The notes beneath the pieces were generated by a model. The model did not search any database. It saw only the letters and a list, made by a program, of their open reading frames with translations, and was not told where the DNA came from. Shown piece after piece: positions 1-7,069 of a stretch of 58,671 nucleotides of DNA. Source of the stretch: Aquincola tertiaricarbonis (GTDB lineage: Bacteria; Pseudomonadota; Gammaproteobacteria; Burkholderiales; Burkholderiaceae_C); the NCBI RefSeq assembly GCF_000969605.1, contig NZ_JZUE01000031.1, positions 1-58,671 on the forward strand. The letters are read 5' to 3'. Both the position numbers and the translations under genes were made by a program. Position 1 is the first letter of the stretch, and every line of letters starts with the position of its first letter.

Positions 1-926
1 CCGCCGCGTTCGCCGCCACGCTCGCCCCGGCCGGAGCCGAACTCCGGGCGGCCGCCGCCACCGCCTTCACGCGGCCCGCGGCCACCCGGGCCACCGCGGC
101 CGCCCGGGCCGCCCGGGCCGCCGCCGAAGCCTTCGCGGCGCGGCGGGGGTTGCAGTGCACGCTCGGCGGCCTCCTTGCGGGCCACTTCCAGCAGCTTGTC
201 CAGCGACTCGGGCGCGATGCCCTTGAGGGCGCAGAAGTTGGCCGGCGTCAGCGTGGTGCGCTCGAAGGCGTAGAGCAGGTCGGCACGCTCGCGACGGCCC
301 TGCTCTTCCTGCTCGCGCCGCGCCTGGTGGTTGGTGCGGCGGCGGGCCAGTTCCTCGATGGCGGCCTGGCGATGTTCCTCGCTCAGCTCGCCGGCGGGCT
401 GTCCGTCCAGGTCGAAGCGCTCCTTGGCCTTGCTCAGCGCGATCAGGTAGGAGGTGCTGCCGGTGTGCCGGTGCAGGAAGATCGACAGCGCCCGCTTGCT
501 GAACACGCCGGGCGCGCGCTGCTGGATGTCGGCCTGGATGCGCAGCTTCAGCGGCTTGGGATGGCGCCCGAACAGCGCCGGGAAGCGCTCGGCCAGTTGC
601 GCCGCACACTGCGCCGGCGACAGGTCGGCCGCACGGCCGCCAGCCGGCTTGCCGGCGGCCGGCTCGGCAGGCTCGGCACCCGCAGGCTCGCCACCGCCAT
701 CGGCATCGCCATCGCCCACCGGCGCTTCGGCCAAGGCCGCCTCGCCCGCCTGCGAACCGGGGGTCGGCTCGGCAGCGCCGGCTTCGGCCGCGGCAGGCGC
801 CTCGGGCGCATCGGCAACGGGCTCGGTGGCCGCGGGCACGGGCTCTTGTGCAGGGGCGGCCGGGCGGGCGGCGCCTTCGGGGTCGAGCGGCGGCACGGGG
901 GTGTGTTCGGAGGCTTCGGAGGTCAT
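1..926 (-). CDS. ProQ/FinO-family RNA chaperone (3' end outside window)
   Basis: An RNA-binding protein of the ProQ/FinO type, which stabilises or matches small RNAs and mRNAs. The ATG at 926 opens a disordered Ala/Glu/Pro-rich arm of about 100 residues. The ProQ/FinO domain follows at about residues 105-205, with recognisable stretches such as AERFPALFGRHPKPLKLRI, VFSKRALSIFLHRHT and SYLIALSKAKERFDLDG. Next comes a charged helical stretch (EELARRR...REQEEQGRRERADLL) and then a Gly/Arg-rich tail (FGGGPGGPGGRGG, RGERGGERGG) that runs off the left edge, so the stop is not seen. Family assignment is secure. The acidic arm and RGG-like tail are extensions beyond the core domain; RGG tails often add non-specific RNA contacts, which here is inference. 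Confidence 0.9.
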   Translation of the reverse strand, partial: MTSEASEHTPVPPLDPEGAARPAAPAQEPVPAATEPVADAPEAPAAAEAGAAEPTPGSQAGEAALAEAPVGDGDADGGGEPAGAEPAEPAAGKPAGGRAADLSPAQCAAQLAERFPALFGRHPKPLKLRIQADIQQRAPGVFSKRALSIFLHRHTGSTSYLIALSKAKERFDLDGQPAGELSEEHRQAAIEELARRRTNHQARREQEEQGRRERADLLYAFERTTLTPANFCALKGIAPESLDKLLEVARKEAAERALQPPPRREGFGGGPGGPGGRGGPGGRGPREGGGGGRPEFGSGRGERGGERG

Positions 927-1003
927 CGGCAAGGGCGTCGGTCAGGTCGGCGCGAAGGGCGGATTGTGCCTGCCGCGCACGGACGGCCTGTGGCCCCGTG
1001 GTG

Positions 1004-1471
1004 TCAGGATGCGTAGCCCAGCGGCAGCGCGGTGGTGAACTTGATCTCCTCCATCGCGAAGCTGGAGCTCACGTCATGCAGCTGGGTGCCGTCGGTCAGC
1101 CGCTTGTACACGCCGTCGTAGGCCTGGATGTCGGGCACCACGATGCGCAGCAGGTAGTCGATGTCGCCGCTCATCCGGTAGAACTCCACCACCTCCGGAA
1201 TGGCCTGCACCGTGGCGCGGAAGTGCTCGAACCACGCCGGCGTGTGCTGGCTGGTGCGCACGGTGACGAACACCGTCACGCCCACGTTCACCTTGCGCGG
1301 ATCGACCAGCGCCACCTGTCGCGTGATGACGCCGGCCTCCTTCAGCCGCTGGATGCGCCGCCAGCAGGGCGTGGTGGACAGGTGCACCTGCGCGGCCAGC
1401 TCGGCCACCTGCAGCGTGGCGTCCTGCTGCAGCAGCTCCAGCAGCTTCCTGTCGATGGCATCCAGTTTCAT
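1004..1471 (-). CDS. Lrp/AsnC-family transcriptional regulator
   Basis: A 155-residue feast/famine regulator of normal family length. Residues 1-60 carry the Lrp-type helix-turn-helix (MKLDAIDRKLLELLQQDA, then LAAQVHLSTTPCWRRIQRL). Residues about 65-150 form the ligand-binding RAM domain, with the typical MSGDIDYLLRIVV strand. The gene is divergent from an aspartate/glutamate racemase. A perfect 15-bp palindrome lies between the two starts (1520-1534), so autoregulation plus control of the racemase by an amino acid is a reasonable inference. The family call is firm; the ligand is unknown. Confidence 0.95.
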   Translation of the reverse strand: MKLDAIDRKLLELLQQDATLQVAELAAQVHLSTTPCWRRIQRLKEAGVITRQVALVDPRKVNVGVTVFVTVRTSQHTPAWFEHFRATVQAIPEVVEFYRMSGDIDYLLRIVVPDIQAYDGVYKRLTDGTQLHDVSSSFAMEEIKFTTALPLGYAS

Positions 1472-1519
1472 GGTGGGTCGCTTGAATGGAACGCCATGCT
1501 ATCGGCGGCGCGGTACGGG

Positions 1520-1534
1520 GCATGCAATGCATGC
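1520..1534. promoter_or_regulatory. Perfect palindrome, candidate Lrp operator
   Basis: GCATGCA-A-TGCATGC is a perfect 7-1-7 inverted repeat in the 122-bp gap between the divergent Lrp regulator (start 1471) and the racemase (start 1594). Position and symmetry suit a dimeric regulator. Classical Lrp sites have an AT-rich centre, so the assignment to this Lrp protein is inference. Confidence 0.45.
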
Positions 1535-1593
1535 GGCTTCCCCGGCCCGCGCCAGACAATTTCCGCAGCACGCAACTCGCACCGGAGCCCTTC

Positions 1594-2319
1594 ATGAACA
1601 TGCGTTCCATCGGCCTGATCGGCGGCCTCAGCTGGGAATCGACCGCGCTGTACTACCAGACCATCAACCGCGAGGTGGGCCGCCGGCTGGGCGGGCTGCG
1701 CTCGGCCTCCATCACCATCCACAGCCTGGACTTCGAGCCCATCTCGGCGCTGCAGAAGGCCGGCGATTGGGCCGCGATGGCCGGCCTGATGGGCCGCGCG
1801 GGCCGCCGGCTGGCCGAGGGCGGCGCGCAGTGCGTGCTGATCGGCAGCAACACCATGCACCGGGTGGCCGACGCGGTGCAGGCCGAGGCGGGCATTCCGC
1901 TGCTGCACATCGCCGATGCGCTGGCCGCGGCCATCCTCGCCACGCCGGTGCGCACGGTAGGCCTGCTGGGCACGCGCATGACGATGGAGCTGCCCTTCTA
2001 CGTGGAGCACCTGGCGCGGCACGGCATCCGCTGCATCACGCCCGACGAGGCGCAGCGCGAAGCCATCCACCGCATCATCTTCGGCGAGCTGTTCCTGGGC
2101 CAGGTGCGGCCGGCATCGCGCGAGCGGCTGGCCGCCATCGTCGACAGCCTGGTGCAGCGCGGCGCGCAGGGCATGGTGCTGGGCTGCACCGAGCTGCCGA
2201 TGATCGTGCGCCCCGAGGACAGCCCGGTGCCGCTGTTCGACACCACCCGGCTGCATGCGCTGGCGGCGGTGGACTTCAGCCTGCACGACATGGCGCACGC
2301 TGTCCCCGCTCAGGCCTGA
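1594..2319 (+). CDS. Aspartate/glutamate racemase family protein
   Basis: Predicted PLP-independent amino-acid racemase of 241 residues. The N-terminus MRSIGLIGGLSWESTALYY is the family signature. The two catalytic positions are visible as Thr87 (GSNTMH) and Cys198 (LGCTELPMI). This Thr/Cys pair, instead of Cys/Cys, is the arrangement of the E. coli YgeA type, which acts on L-Asp/L-Glu or other L-amino acids. The start at 1594 is chosen because a GGAG lies 7 bp upstream; the open frame extends further 5' but without a good ribosome site. It is divergent from an Lrp regulator that probably controls it. Confidence 0.92.
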   Translation: MNMRSIGLIGGLSWESTALYYQTINREVGRRLGGLRSASITIHSLDFEPISALQKAGDWAAMAGLMGRAGRRLAEGGAQCVLIGSNTMHRVADAVQAEAGIPLLHIADALAAAILATPVRTVGLLGTRMTMELPFYVEHLARHGIRCITPDEAQREAIHRIIFGELFLGQVRPASRERLAAIVDSLVQRGAQGMVLGCTELPMIVRPEDSPVPLFDTTRLHALAAVDFSLHDMAHAVPAQA

Positions 2320-2385
2320 CGCCGTCCAGGCGAGCGCCGGGCCGCTGCCAGGCAGCATGGGCAACCCGCCTGGCGGTGGCTTCAG

Positions 2386-2405
2386 GCACCCGTGGAGCCG
2401 GGTGC
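2386..2405. terminator. Weak hairpin between convergent genes
   Basis: GCACCCG / TGGAGC loop / CGGGTGC forms a 7-bp stem between the racemase end (2319) and the threonine ammonia-lyase end (2439). No T-run follows, so at best it is a weak or factor-assisted terminator. Confidence 0.3.
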
Positions 2406-2438
2406 TTCCCCCCGTGCTTCTCCCGGCCGGGTGCCGCG

Positions 2439-3662
2439 TCACTTCACCAGCTGGACCTCGAACCCCCGCTGAGCCACGGTCGCCAGGATCGTCTCCACAT
2501 GCGCATGGCCGCGTGTCTGAACCACCACCTCGATCTGCGCCCGCTCCACCGGCAAGGAGCTGAAGGCCCGGTGGTGCTGCACTTCCTCGATGTTGGCGCC
2601 CAGTTCGCTGAGCATCTGCGCCACCACCGCCAGCGTGCCCGGCACGTCGCGCACGTTGATGCGCAGCCGCACCAGCCGGCCCGACTTGACCATGCCGCGG
2701 TGGATGATCTCGGCCAGCAGCAGCGGCTCGATGTTGCCGCCCGACAGCACCAGGCCCACCTTGCGGCCGACGAAGCGCTCGCGGTGCGCCAGCAGCGCCG
2801 CCAGGCCCACCGCGCCCGCGCCTTCCACCACCGTCTTCTCGATCTCCAGCAGCATCAGGATCGCCTGCTCGATGGTGTCCTCGCCCACCAGCACCACGTC
2901 GTCCACCAGCTGGTGGATCAAGGGCACCGTCAGCAGCCCCGGTGAGCTGACGCCGATGCCGTCGGCGATGGTGGTCTGCGCGAAGGCGCGGCTCTCGCCC
3001 TTCTTGGCATTGAACACGGCCGGGAAGCGCTCGGTCTGCACGCCCACGATCTCGATGCCCGGGCGCACCGCGCGCGCGGCCACCGCCATGCCGCCGATGA
3101 GCCCGCCGCCGCCGATGGACACCACCAGCGTGTCGATCTCGGGCTGCTGCTGCAGCATCTCCAGCCCCAGCGTGCCCTGGCCGGCGGCGATGGCCAGGTC
3201 GTCATAGGGGTGCACCACCGTCAGGCCGCGCTCCTGCGCCAGCTGCAGGCCGTGGGCCCGGGCCTGGTCGAAGGTGTCGCCCTCCAGCACCACCTCGGCG
3301 CCGAAGCGGCGGGTGTTGTCCACCTTCACCGCCGGCGCGAAGCGCGGCATCACGATGGTGGCCGGCAGGCCCAGCCGCTGCGCGTGGTAGGCCACGCCCT
3401 GCGCATGGTTGCCGGCCGAGACGGCCAGCACACCGCGGGCCTTCTCCTCGTCGGTCAGCTGGGCCAGCTTGTTGAGCGCGCCGCGTTCCTTGAAGGACGC
3501 GGTGAACTGCAGGTTCTCGAACTTCAGGAACACGTCGCAGCCGGTGATGGCCGACAGCGTGCGCGAGGGCACGCAGGGCGTTTCCAGCAGGTGGCCGCGC
3601 AGCCGGTCGGCCGCGGCCAGGATGTCCTGGACGGTGAGCGTGGGCGGTATGGGCGTGTGCAT
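2439..3662 (-). CDS. ilvA: Threonine ammonia-lyase (threonine dehydratase) with ACT domain
   Basis: PLP enzyme converting L-threonine to 2-oxobutanoate and ammonia, the first step towards isoleucine. It has 407 residues. The PLP lysine is Lys58 in TASFKERGAL, the phosphate-binding glycine loop is VSIGGGGLIGG (about 182-191), and SAGNHAQGVAYHA is the substrate-side loop. The last ~75 residues (SGRLVRLRINVRDVPGTLA onward) are a single ACT domain, giving the ~400-residue architecture rather than the longer two-ACT enzyme of E. coli IlvA. The start at 3662 is the first Met giving a full family N-terminus. No sigma-54-like element is seen on its strand. Confidence 0.95.
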   Translation of the reverse strand: MHTPIPPTLTVQDILAAADRLRGHLLETPCVPSRTLSAITGCDVFLKFENLQFTASFKERGALNKLAQLTDEEKARGVLAVSAGNHAQGVAYHAQRLGLPATIVMPRFAPAVKVDNTRRFGAEVVLEGDTFDQARAHGLQLAQERGLTVVHPYDDLAIAAGQGTLGLEMLQQQPEIDTLVVSIGGGGLIGGMAVAARAVRPGIEIVGVQTERFPAVFNAKKGESRAFAQTTIADGIGVSSPGLLTVPLIHQLVDDVVLVGEDTIEQAILMLLEIEKTVVEGAGAVGLAALLAHRERFVGRKVGLVLSGGNIEPLLLAEIIHRGMVKSGRLVRLRINVRDVPGTLAVVAQMLSELGANIEEVQHHRAFSSLPVERAQIEVVVQTRGHAHVETILATVAQRGFEVQLVK

Positions 3663-3687
3663 GGCCGCATGATCGCAGCTTGCCCGC

Positions 3688-3702
3688 GGCATGCAGCTTG
3701 CC
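3688..3702 (+). promoter_or_regulatory. Sigma-54-like -24/-12 element upstream of DUF2231 gene
   Basis: GGCAT-GCAGC-TTGCC, with GG-N10-GC spacing, lies 29 bp before the start codon at 3732. It is one of 24 matching elements in the window. Confidence 0.65.
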
Positions 3703-3731
3703 GAACGGGCACAAGCCATGAAGGAGCTGAG

Positions 3732-4238
3732 ATGGAAAGCCGCGCCAAGGTGCTGGGCCACCCCGTTCACCAGATGCTGATCGTGTTTCCGCTGGGCCTG
3801 CTGGCCACGGCGGTGCTGTTCGACATCGGCTGGCTGATGCTGGACCGCTCCGACCTGACGGTGGTGAGCTGGTGGCTGATGGTGGCCGGCGTGGTGGGTG
3901 GCCTGGTGGCCGCCCCGTTCGGCACCGTCGACTGGCTTGCCATTCCGCACGGCACGCGGGCGCGGCGCGTGGGCGCGCTGCACGGAGCGGGCAATGCGCT
4001 GGTGGTGGTGATGTTCGCGCTCAGCGCCTGGCTGCGCGGTCGCGGCACGCTGGAGCCGGGCGCGGGGGCGCTGGCGCTGTCCTTCGGCGGTGCGGCGCTG
4101 TCGCTGGCCACGGCCTGGCTGGGCGGCGAGCTGGTGAGCCGGCTGGGCGTGGGCGTGTCCGACGGGGCGGGGCTGGATGCGCCCAGCTCGCTCAAGGGCC
4201 CGGTGCCGGCGACGGCGGCCCGACGTCAGAAGGCGTAG
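3732..4238 (+). CDS. DUF2231 integral membrane protein
   Basis: A 168-residue membrane protein of unknown function. The DUF2231 hallmark LGHPVHQMLIVFPLGLLAT opens the protein, and about four hydrophobic segments follow (residues ~18-35, ~45-65, ~90-105, ~115-135). AAGGAG at 3721 gives a strong ribosome site before the ATG at 3732. A sigma-54-like element sits just upstream, as it does for many stress-type genes here. The last 13 bp overlap the convergent receiver gene. Related proteins occur near heme or redox genes, but no function can be assigned. Confidence 0.85.
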   Translation: MESRAKVLGHPVHQMLIVFPLGLLATAVLFDIGWLMLDRSDLTVVSWWLMVAGVVGGLVAAPFGTVDWLAIPHGTRARRVGALHGAGNALVVVMFALSAWLRGRGTLEPGAGALALSFGGAALSLATAWLGGELVSRLGVGVSDGAGLDAPSSLKGPVPATAARRQKA

Positions 4239-4645
4239 GGGGAATCGGCGAAGCGTTCCTGCCACTCATGGCGCAGCAAGGCGAACAGCGCATCCGCATC
4301 CACCGGCTTGCTGAGCTTGTGGTCGAAGGCCAGGGCATTGGCCGGGTAGGCCGAGCTGAGGCCGGTGATGCCGATGATGACGCGGCGCATGGCGTGTTCG
4401 TTCACGCGCAGGTGCTGGGCCACTTCCACCCCATGCACCACCGGCAGGTTCAAGTCCAGCAGCACGATGTGGGGGTCGAAGTGCGCCGCCACGGCCAGGC
4501 CTTCGGCGCCGTTGGGGGCGGTGCACACCTCGTAGCCTTCCAGTTCCAGCAAAGCCTGCAGCGCCTGCGCGCCGTCGTCGTCGTCCTCCACGATGAGGAT
4601 GCGGGCGCGGGGGTTGTTCTTGGTGTCGTCGTCGTGCAGGGACAT
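4226..4645 (-). CDS. Single-domain response regulator (CheY-like receiver)
   Basis: A 139-residue receiver with no output domain. It shows the acidic pair and following residues in ILIVEDDDDGAQAL, the phospho-acceptor Asp in IVLLDLNLPVVHG, the Thr/Ser position in IIGITGLSSAYP and the Lys in HKLSKPVDADAL. It would act through protein contacts, for example with a kinase or another regulator. The partner is not adjacent; the only kinase in the window is the large CheB-CheR hybrid at 28467-32654. A near-canonical sigma-54-like element ending in TTGCT lies 43 bp upstream. Confidence 0.92.
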   Translation of the reverse strand: MSLHDDDTKNNPRARILIVEDDDDGAQALQALLELEGYEVCTAPNGAEGLAVAAHFDPHIVLLDLNLPVVHGVEVAQHLRVNEHAMRRVIIGITGLSSAYPANALAFDHKLSKPVDADALFALLRHEWQERFADSPYAF

Positions 4646-4687
4646 GAAACAGGGGTGTTGCTGCTGGCAGGTGTTCCGCCGCAGCGG

Positions 4688-4702
4688 AGCAACCCGGGTG
4701 CC
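4688..4702 (-). promoter_or_regulatory. Sigma-54-like element upstream of the receiver gene
   Basis: On the minus strand the sequence is GGCAC-CCGGG-TTGCT, which matches the textbook sigma-54 consensus closely, including T after the -12 GC. Predicted transcription start is about 32 bp before the receiver start at 4645. Confidence 0.7.
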
Positions 4703-4762
4703 TGTGTGGATGCGCCCCGCGTGAAACGGGGGGTGGGCGCGCGGCCGGACCGGGGCTAGGGC

Positions 4763-5380
4763 ATGCAGCAAGGCTCGCTGTTCGATCTGCCCGAACCGCC
4801 GCCCGCCTTGCCGCCCGGCATGGTCTACGGCCCCGAGTTTCTCAGCACGGCGGAAGAGGCCGATCTGATCACCCTGCTGCGGCAGCTGCCTCTGGCTGCC
4901 GCCCGCTACAAGGACTACACCGCCCGCCGCCGCGTGGTGAGCTATGGCGGCAGCTTCGACTACGACAGCAACCGCCTGCTGCCGGCCGAGCCGTTGCCGG
5001 CGGCGCTGCAACCCTGGCGCGACCGCATGGCGGCCTGGGCCGGCATTGCGCCCGCGGCCCTGGTGCATGCGCTGGTGGCCGAATACGCGCCCGGCACGCC
5101 GCTGGGCTGGCACCGCGACGTGCCCGACTTCGAGGACGTGATCGGCCTGTCGCTGGGCGCACCGGCGGTGCTGCGCTTCCGCCCCTACGAGCCCGGCGCC
5201 GCGCGCCGCAGCCGGGCCGACATCCTGGCGGTGACGGCGGCGCCGCGCTCCATCTACCTGCTGCGCGGGCCGGCGCGCTGGCAGTGGCAGCACAGCGTGG
5301 CGCCGGTGGCGGCGCTGCGCTGGTCCCTCACCTTGCGCACCGCCCGTGCCGGGGCGCGCCGTCCGGGCGCCGGCATGTAA
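4763..5380 (+). CDS. AlkB-like 2-oxoglutarate/Fe(II)-dependent dioxygenase
   Basis: Predicted DNA/RNA alkylation-repair dioxygenase of 205 residues. The Fe(II) ligands are visible as His117 and Asp119 in GWHRDVP and His177 in WQHSVAPV. The 2-oxoglutarate-binding arginines fit RWSLTLRT (Arg186, Arg192). The length and the N-terminal YGPEFLS entry resemble the ALKBH2/3-like bacterial branch. It reverses N-alkyl damage by oxidative demethylation (family knowledge). It stands alone between a divergent receiver gene and a downstream glycan operon. Confidence 0.92.
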   Translation: MQQGSLFDLPEPPPALPPGMVYGPEFLSTAEEADLITLLRQLPLAAARYKDYTARRRVVSYGGSFDYDSNRLLPAEPLPAALQPWRDRMAAWAGIAPAALVHALVAEYAPGTPLGWHRDVPDFEDVIGLSLGAPAVLRFRPYEPGAARRSRADILAVTAAPRSIYLLRGPARWQWQHSVAPVAALRWSLTLRTARAGARRPGAGM

Positions 5381-5393
5381 AGCCCGCCGCGCT

Positions 5394-5408
5394 GGTACGC
5401 GCATTGCC
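5394..5408 (+). promoter_or_regulatory. Sigma-54-like element for the 5.5-11.6 kb glycan operon
   Basis: GGTAC-GCGCA-TTGCC lies 52 bp before the start at 5461 of the first gene of the five-gene glycan operon. Confidence 0.65.
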
Positions 5409-5460
5409 ATCACGGGGCTGCATTCCACCGTCCCCGTGCCGCCCCGCCTCACTGTTTCCC

Positions 5461-6258
5461 ATGGACATTGCCGTCATCAACCTGGCCACCGAGCCGGACC
5501 GCTGGGCGCACACGCGCCGCCAGTTCCAGGCCCTGGGCCTGCAAGCCTTGCGGCATGAGGCCGTGCCGGGCCACCTGCTGCCGGTGCAGGAGCGTGCCGG
5601 CCTCTACAGCGCCGAGCTGAACCGCCGCCAGTACCACAAGCCCTTGCGTGCCGGCGAGATCGGCTGCTATGCCAGCCACCTGGCGCTGTGGCGCCGGCTG
5701 GTGGCCTCCGGCGAGCGCTCGCTGGCCATCTTCGAGGACGACGTGGCGCTGGACCCCACGTTGCCGGCGGCCCTGGCGCAGGTCGAGGCGATGGACCTGC
5801 CCTGGGACGTGATCAAGCTCTACGGCCGCGCGCAGGAGCAGGTGCACCACCGCCTGCCCTGCGGGCCCGGGCTGGAGCTGGTGCGCTACCGGCGCGTGCC
5901 CAGCCACACCTGCGCCTACGTGATCAGCCGCCGTGGCGCGCACAAGCTGCTGGCCACGCGCAGGCCCTTCGGCCGGCCGGTGGACATCGACCTGCGCCAC
6001 TGGTGGGAGAACGACCTGGCGCTGTACGGCCTGCTGCCCTATCCGGTGCGGCTGGCCGAGATGAGCCGGCAGTCCAGCATCGATTCACGCCGCGGCTGCG
6101 CCGGCCTGGGCATGCGGCTGCACAAGCTGGCGCTGCAGGCGGGCTACACGCTGCACAACTGGCAGGCGCTGCGGCGGCTGGGCCGGCCACCGGCCGCGGC
6201 GCCCGGGCCCGCGCTGGCAGGCGCCGCGGATGCGGCGGCACGGCGTGATGTCGCCTGA
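5461..6258 (+). CDS. Glycosyltransferase family 25 (LPS-type)
   Basis: A 265-residue GT25 enzyme, of the type that adds galactose or similar sugars to lipopolysaccharide or capsule. Visible family features are the N-terminal MDIAVINLATEPDRW, the GEIGCYASHLALWRRLV motif and the acidic FEDDVAL motif that binds the sugar nucleotide and metal. It is the first gene of an operon that also encodes a DUF707 protein, an MsbA-type exporter, a GlfT2-like transferase and a methyltransferase. The start at 5461 follows a 52-bp leader downstream of a sigma-54-like element. Donor sugar is unknown. Confidence 0.9.
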   Translation: MDIAVINLATEPDRWAHTRRQFQALGLQALRHEAVPGHLLPVQERAGLYSAELNRRQYHKPLRAGEIGCYASHLALWRRLVASGERSLAIFEDDVALDPTLPAALAQVEAMDLPWDVIKLYGRAQEQVHHRLPCGPGLELVRYRRVPSHTCAYVISRRGAHKLLATRRPFGRPVDIDLRHWWENDLALYGLLPYPVRLAEMSRQSSIDSRRGCAGLGMRLHKLALQAGYTLHNWQALRRLGRPPAAAPGPALAGAADAAARRDVA

Positions 6259-7069
6259 GGCGCACGGCACGCCGCCCGCATCGCACCGCCGCAACCTGGT
6301 GGTGCTGCGTGCGGGCGACAGCTCGCTGCACGAGGAATGGATCGCCGACGGACCGCGCGACTTCGATCTCTTCGTCAGCTACTACGGCCGCAGCCCCGGC
6401 CGCTACAGCGACAGCGCCGACCACTACGAGCTGCGCCGCGGCCCCAAGTGGCCGGCCCTGGCCGACCTGCTGCGCGAGCGGCCGGAGCTGCTGGAGCAGT
6501 ACGAGGTGTTCTGGTTCCCGGACGACGACCTGGCGGTGCGCACCGAGGTGATCGACCGCATGTTCGCCTTCTTCCGCGCCTACCAGCTCTGCCTGGCGCA
6601 GCCGGCGCTGACGCTGGACTCCTACCGCACCTGGAACACGCTGCTGCAGGACCGCCGCTACCACCTGCGCTACACCGGCTTCGTGGAGGTGATGGCGCCG
6701 CTGTTCAGCCGCCAGGCGCTGCAGCTGTGCGCCGGCACCTTCGATGAAAGCCGCAGCGGGTGGGGCCTGGACTGGGTGTGGCCGCAGCTGTGCGCCAAGG
6801 CCGGTCTTCAGGGCATCGCGGTGATCGACGCCACGCCGGTGCGCCACACGCGGCCGGTGGGTGGCGAGCTGTACCGCAACCATCCCGAGATGGACCCCCG
6901 CCGTGATGCGGCCGCCGTGGTGCAGCGCCACGGCCTGAAGGAGATTCGCGCCATCGCCAAGTATTCGTTCGAGCGCTGCGTGCGGGATGCGCAGCTGCCC
7001 TGGACCACCCGTTTCGTGTTTTGGTTGAAGAGGTTGAATGGGCGCCGCAAGCATCTCCGCCGCGCGTGA
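6248..7069 (+). CDS. DUF707 family protein (putative glycan-synthesis protein)
   Basis: A 273-residue protein matching DUF707. The N-terminal RRNLVVLRAGDSSLHEEWI and the FWFPDDDLAV acidic cluster are typical of the family and resemble a GT-A nucleotide-sugar fold. It also contains DLFVSYYG and a late GWGLDWVWPQLC motif. The function of DUF707 is not established; presence inside a glycosyltransferase operon suggests a sugar-transfer role. The ATG at 6248 overlaps the previous gene by 11 bp; an in-frame ATG at 6230 is the alternative, and neither has a clear ribosome site. Confidence 0.75.
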   Translation: MSPEAHGTPPASHRRNLVVLRAGDSSLHEEWIADGPRDFDLFVSYYGRSPGRYSDSADHYELRRGPKWPALADLLRERPELLEQYEVFWFPDDDLAVRTEVIDRMFAFFRAYQLCLAQPALTLDSYRTWNTLLQDRRYHLRYTGFVEVMAPLFSRQALQLCAGTFDESRSGWGLDWVWPQLCAKAGLQGIAVIDATPVRHTRPVGGELYRNHPEMDPRRDAAAVVQRHGLKEIRAIAKYSFERCVRDAQLPWTTRFVFWLKRLNGRRKHLRRA

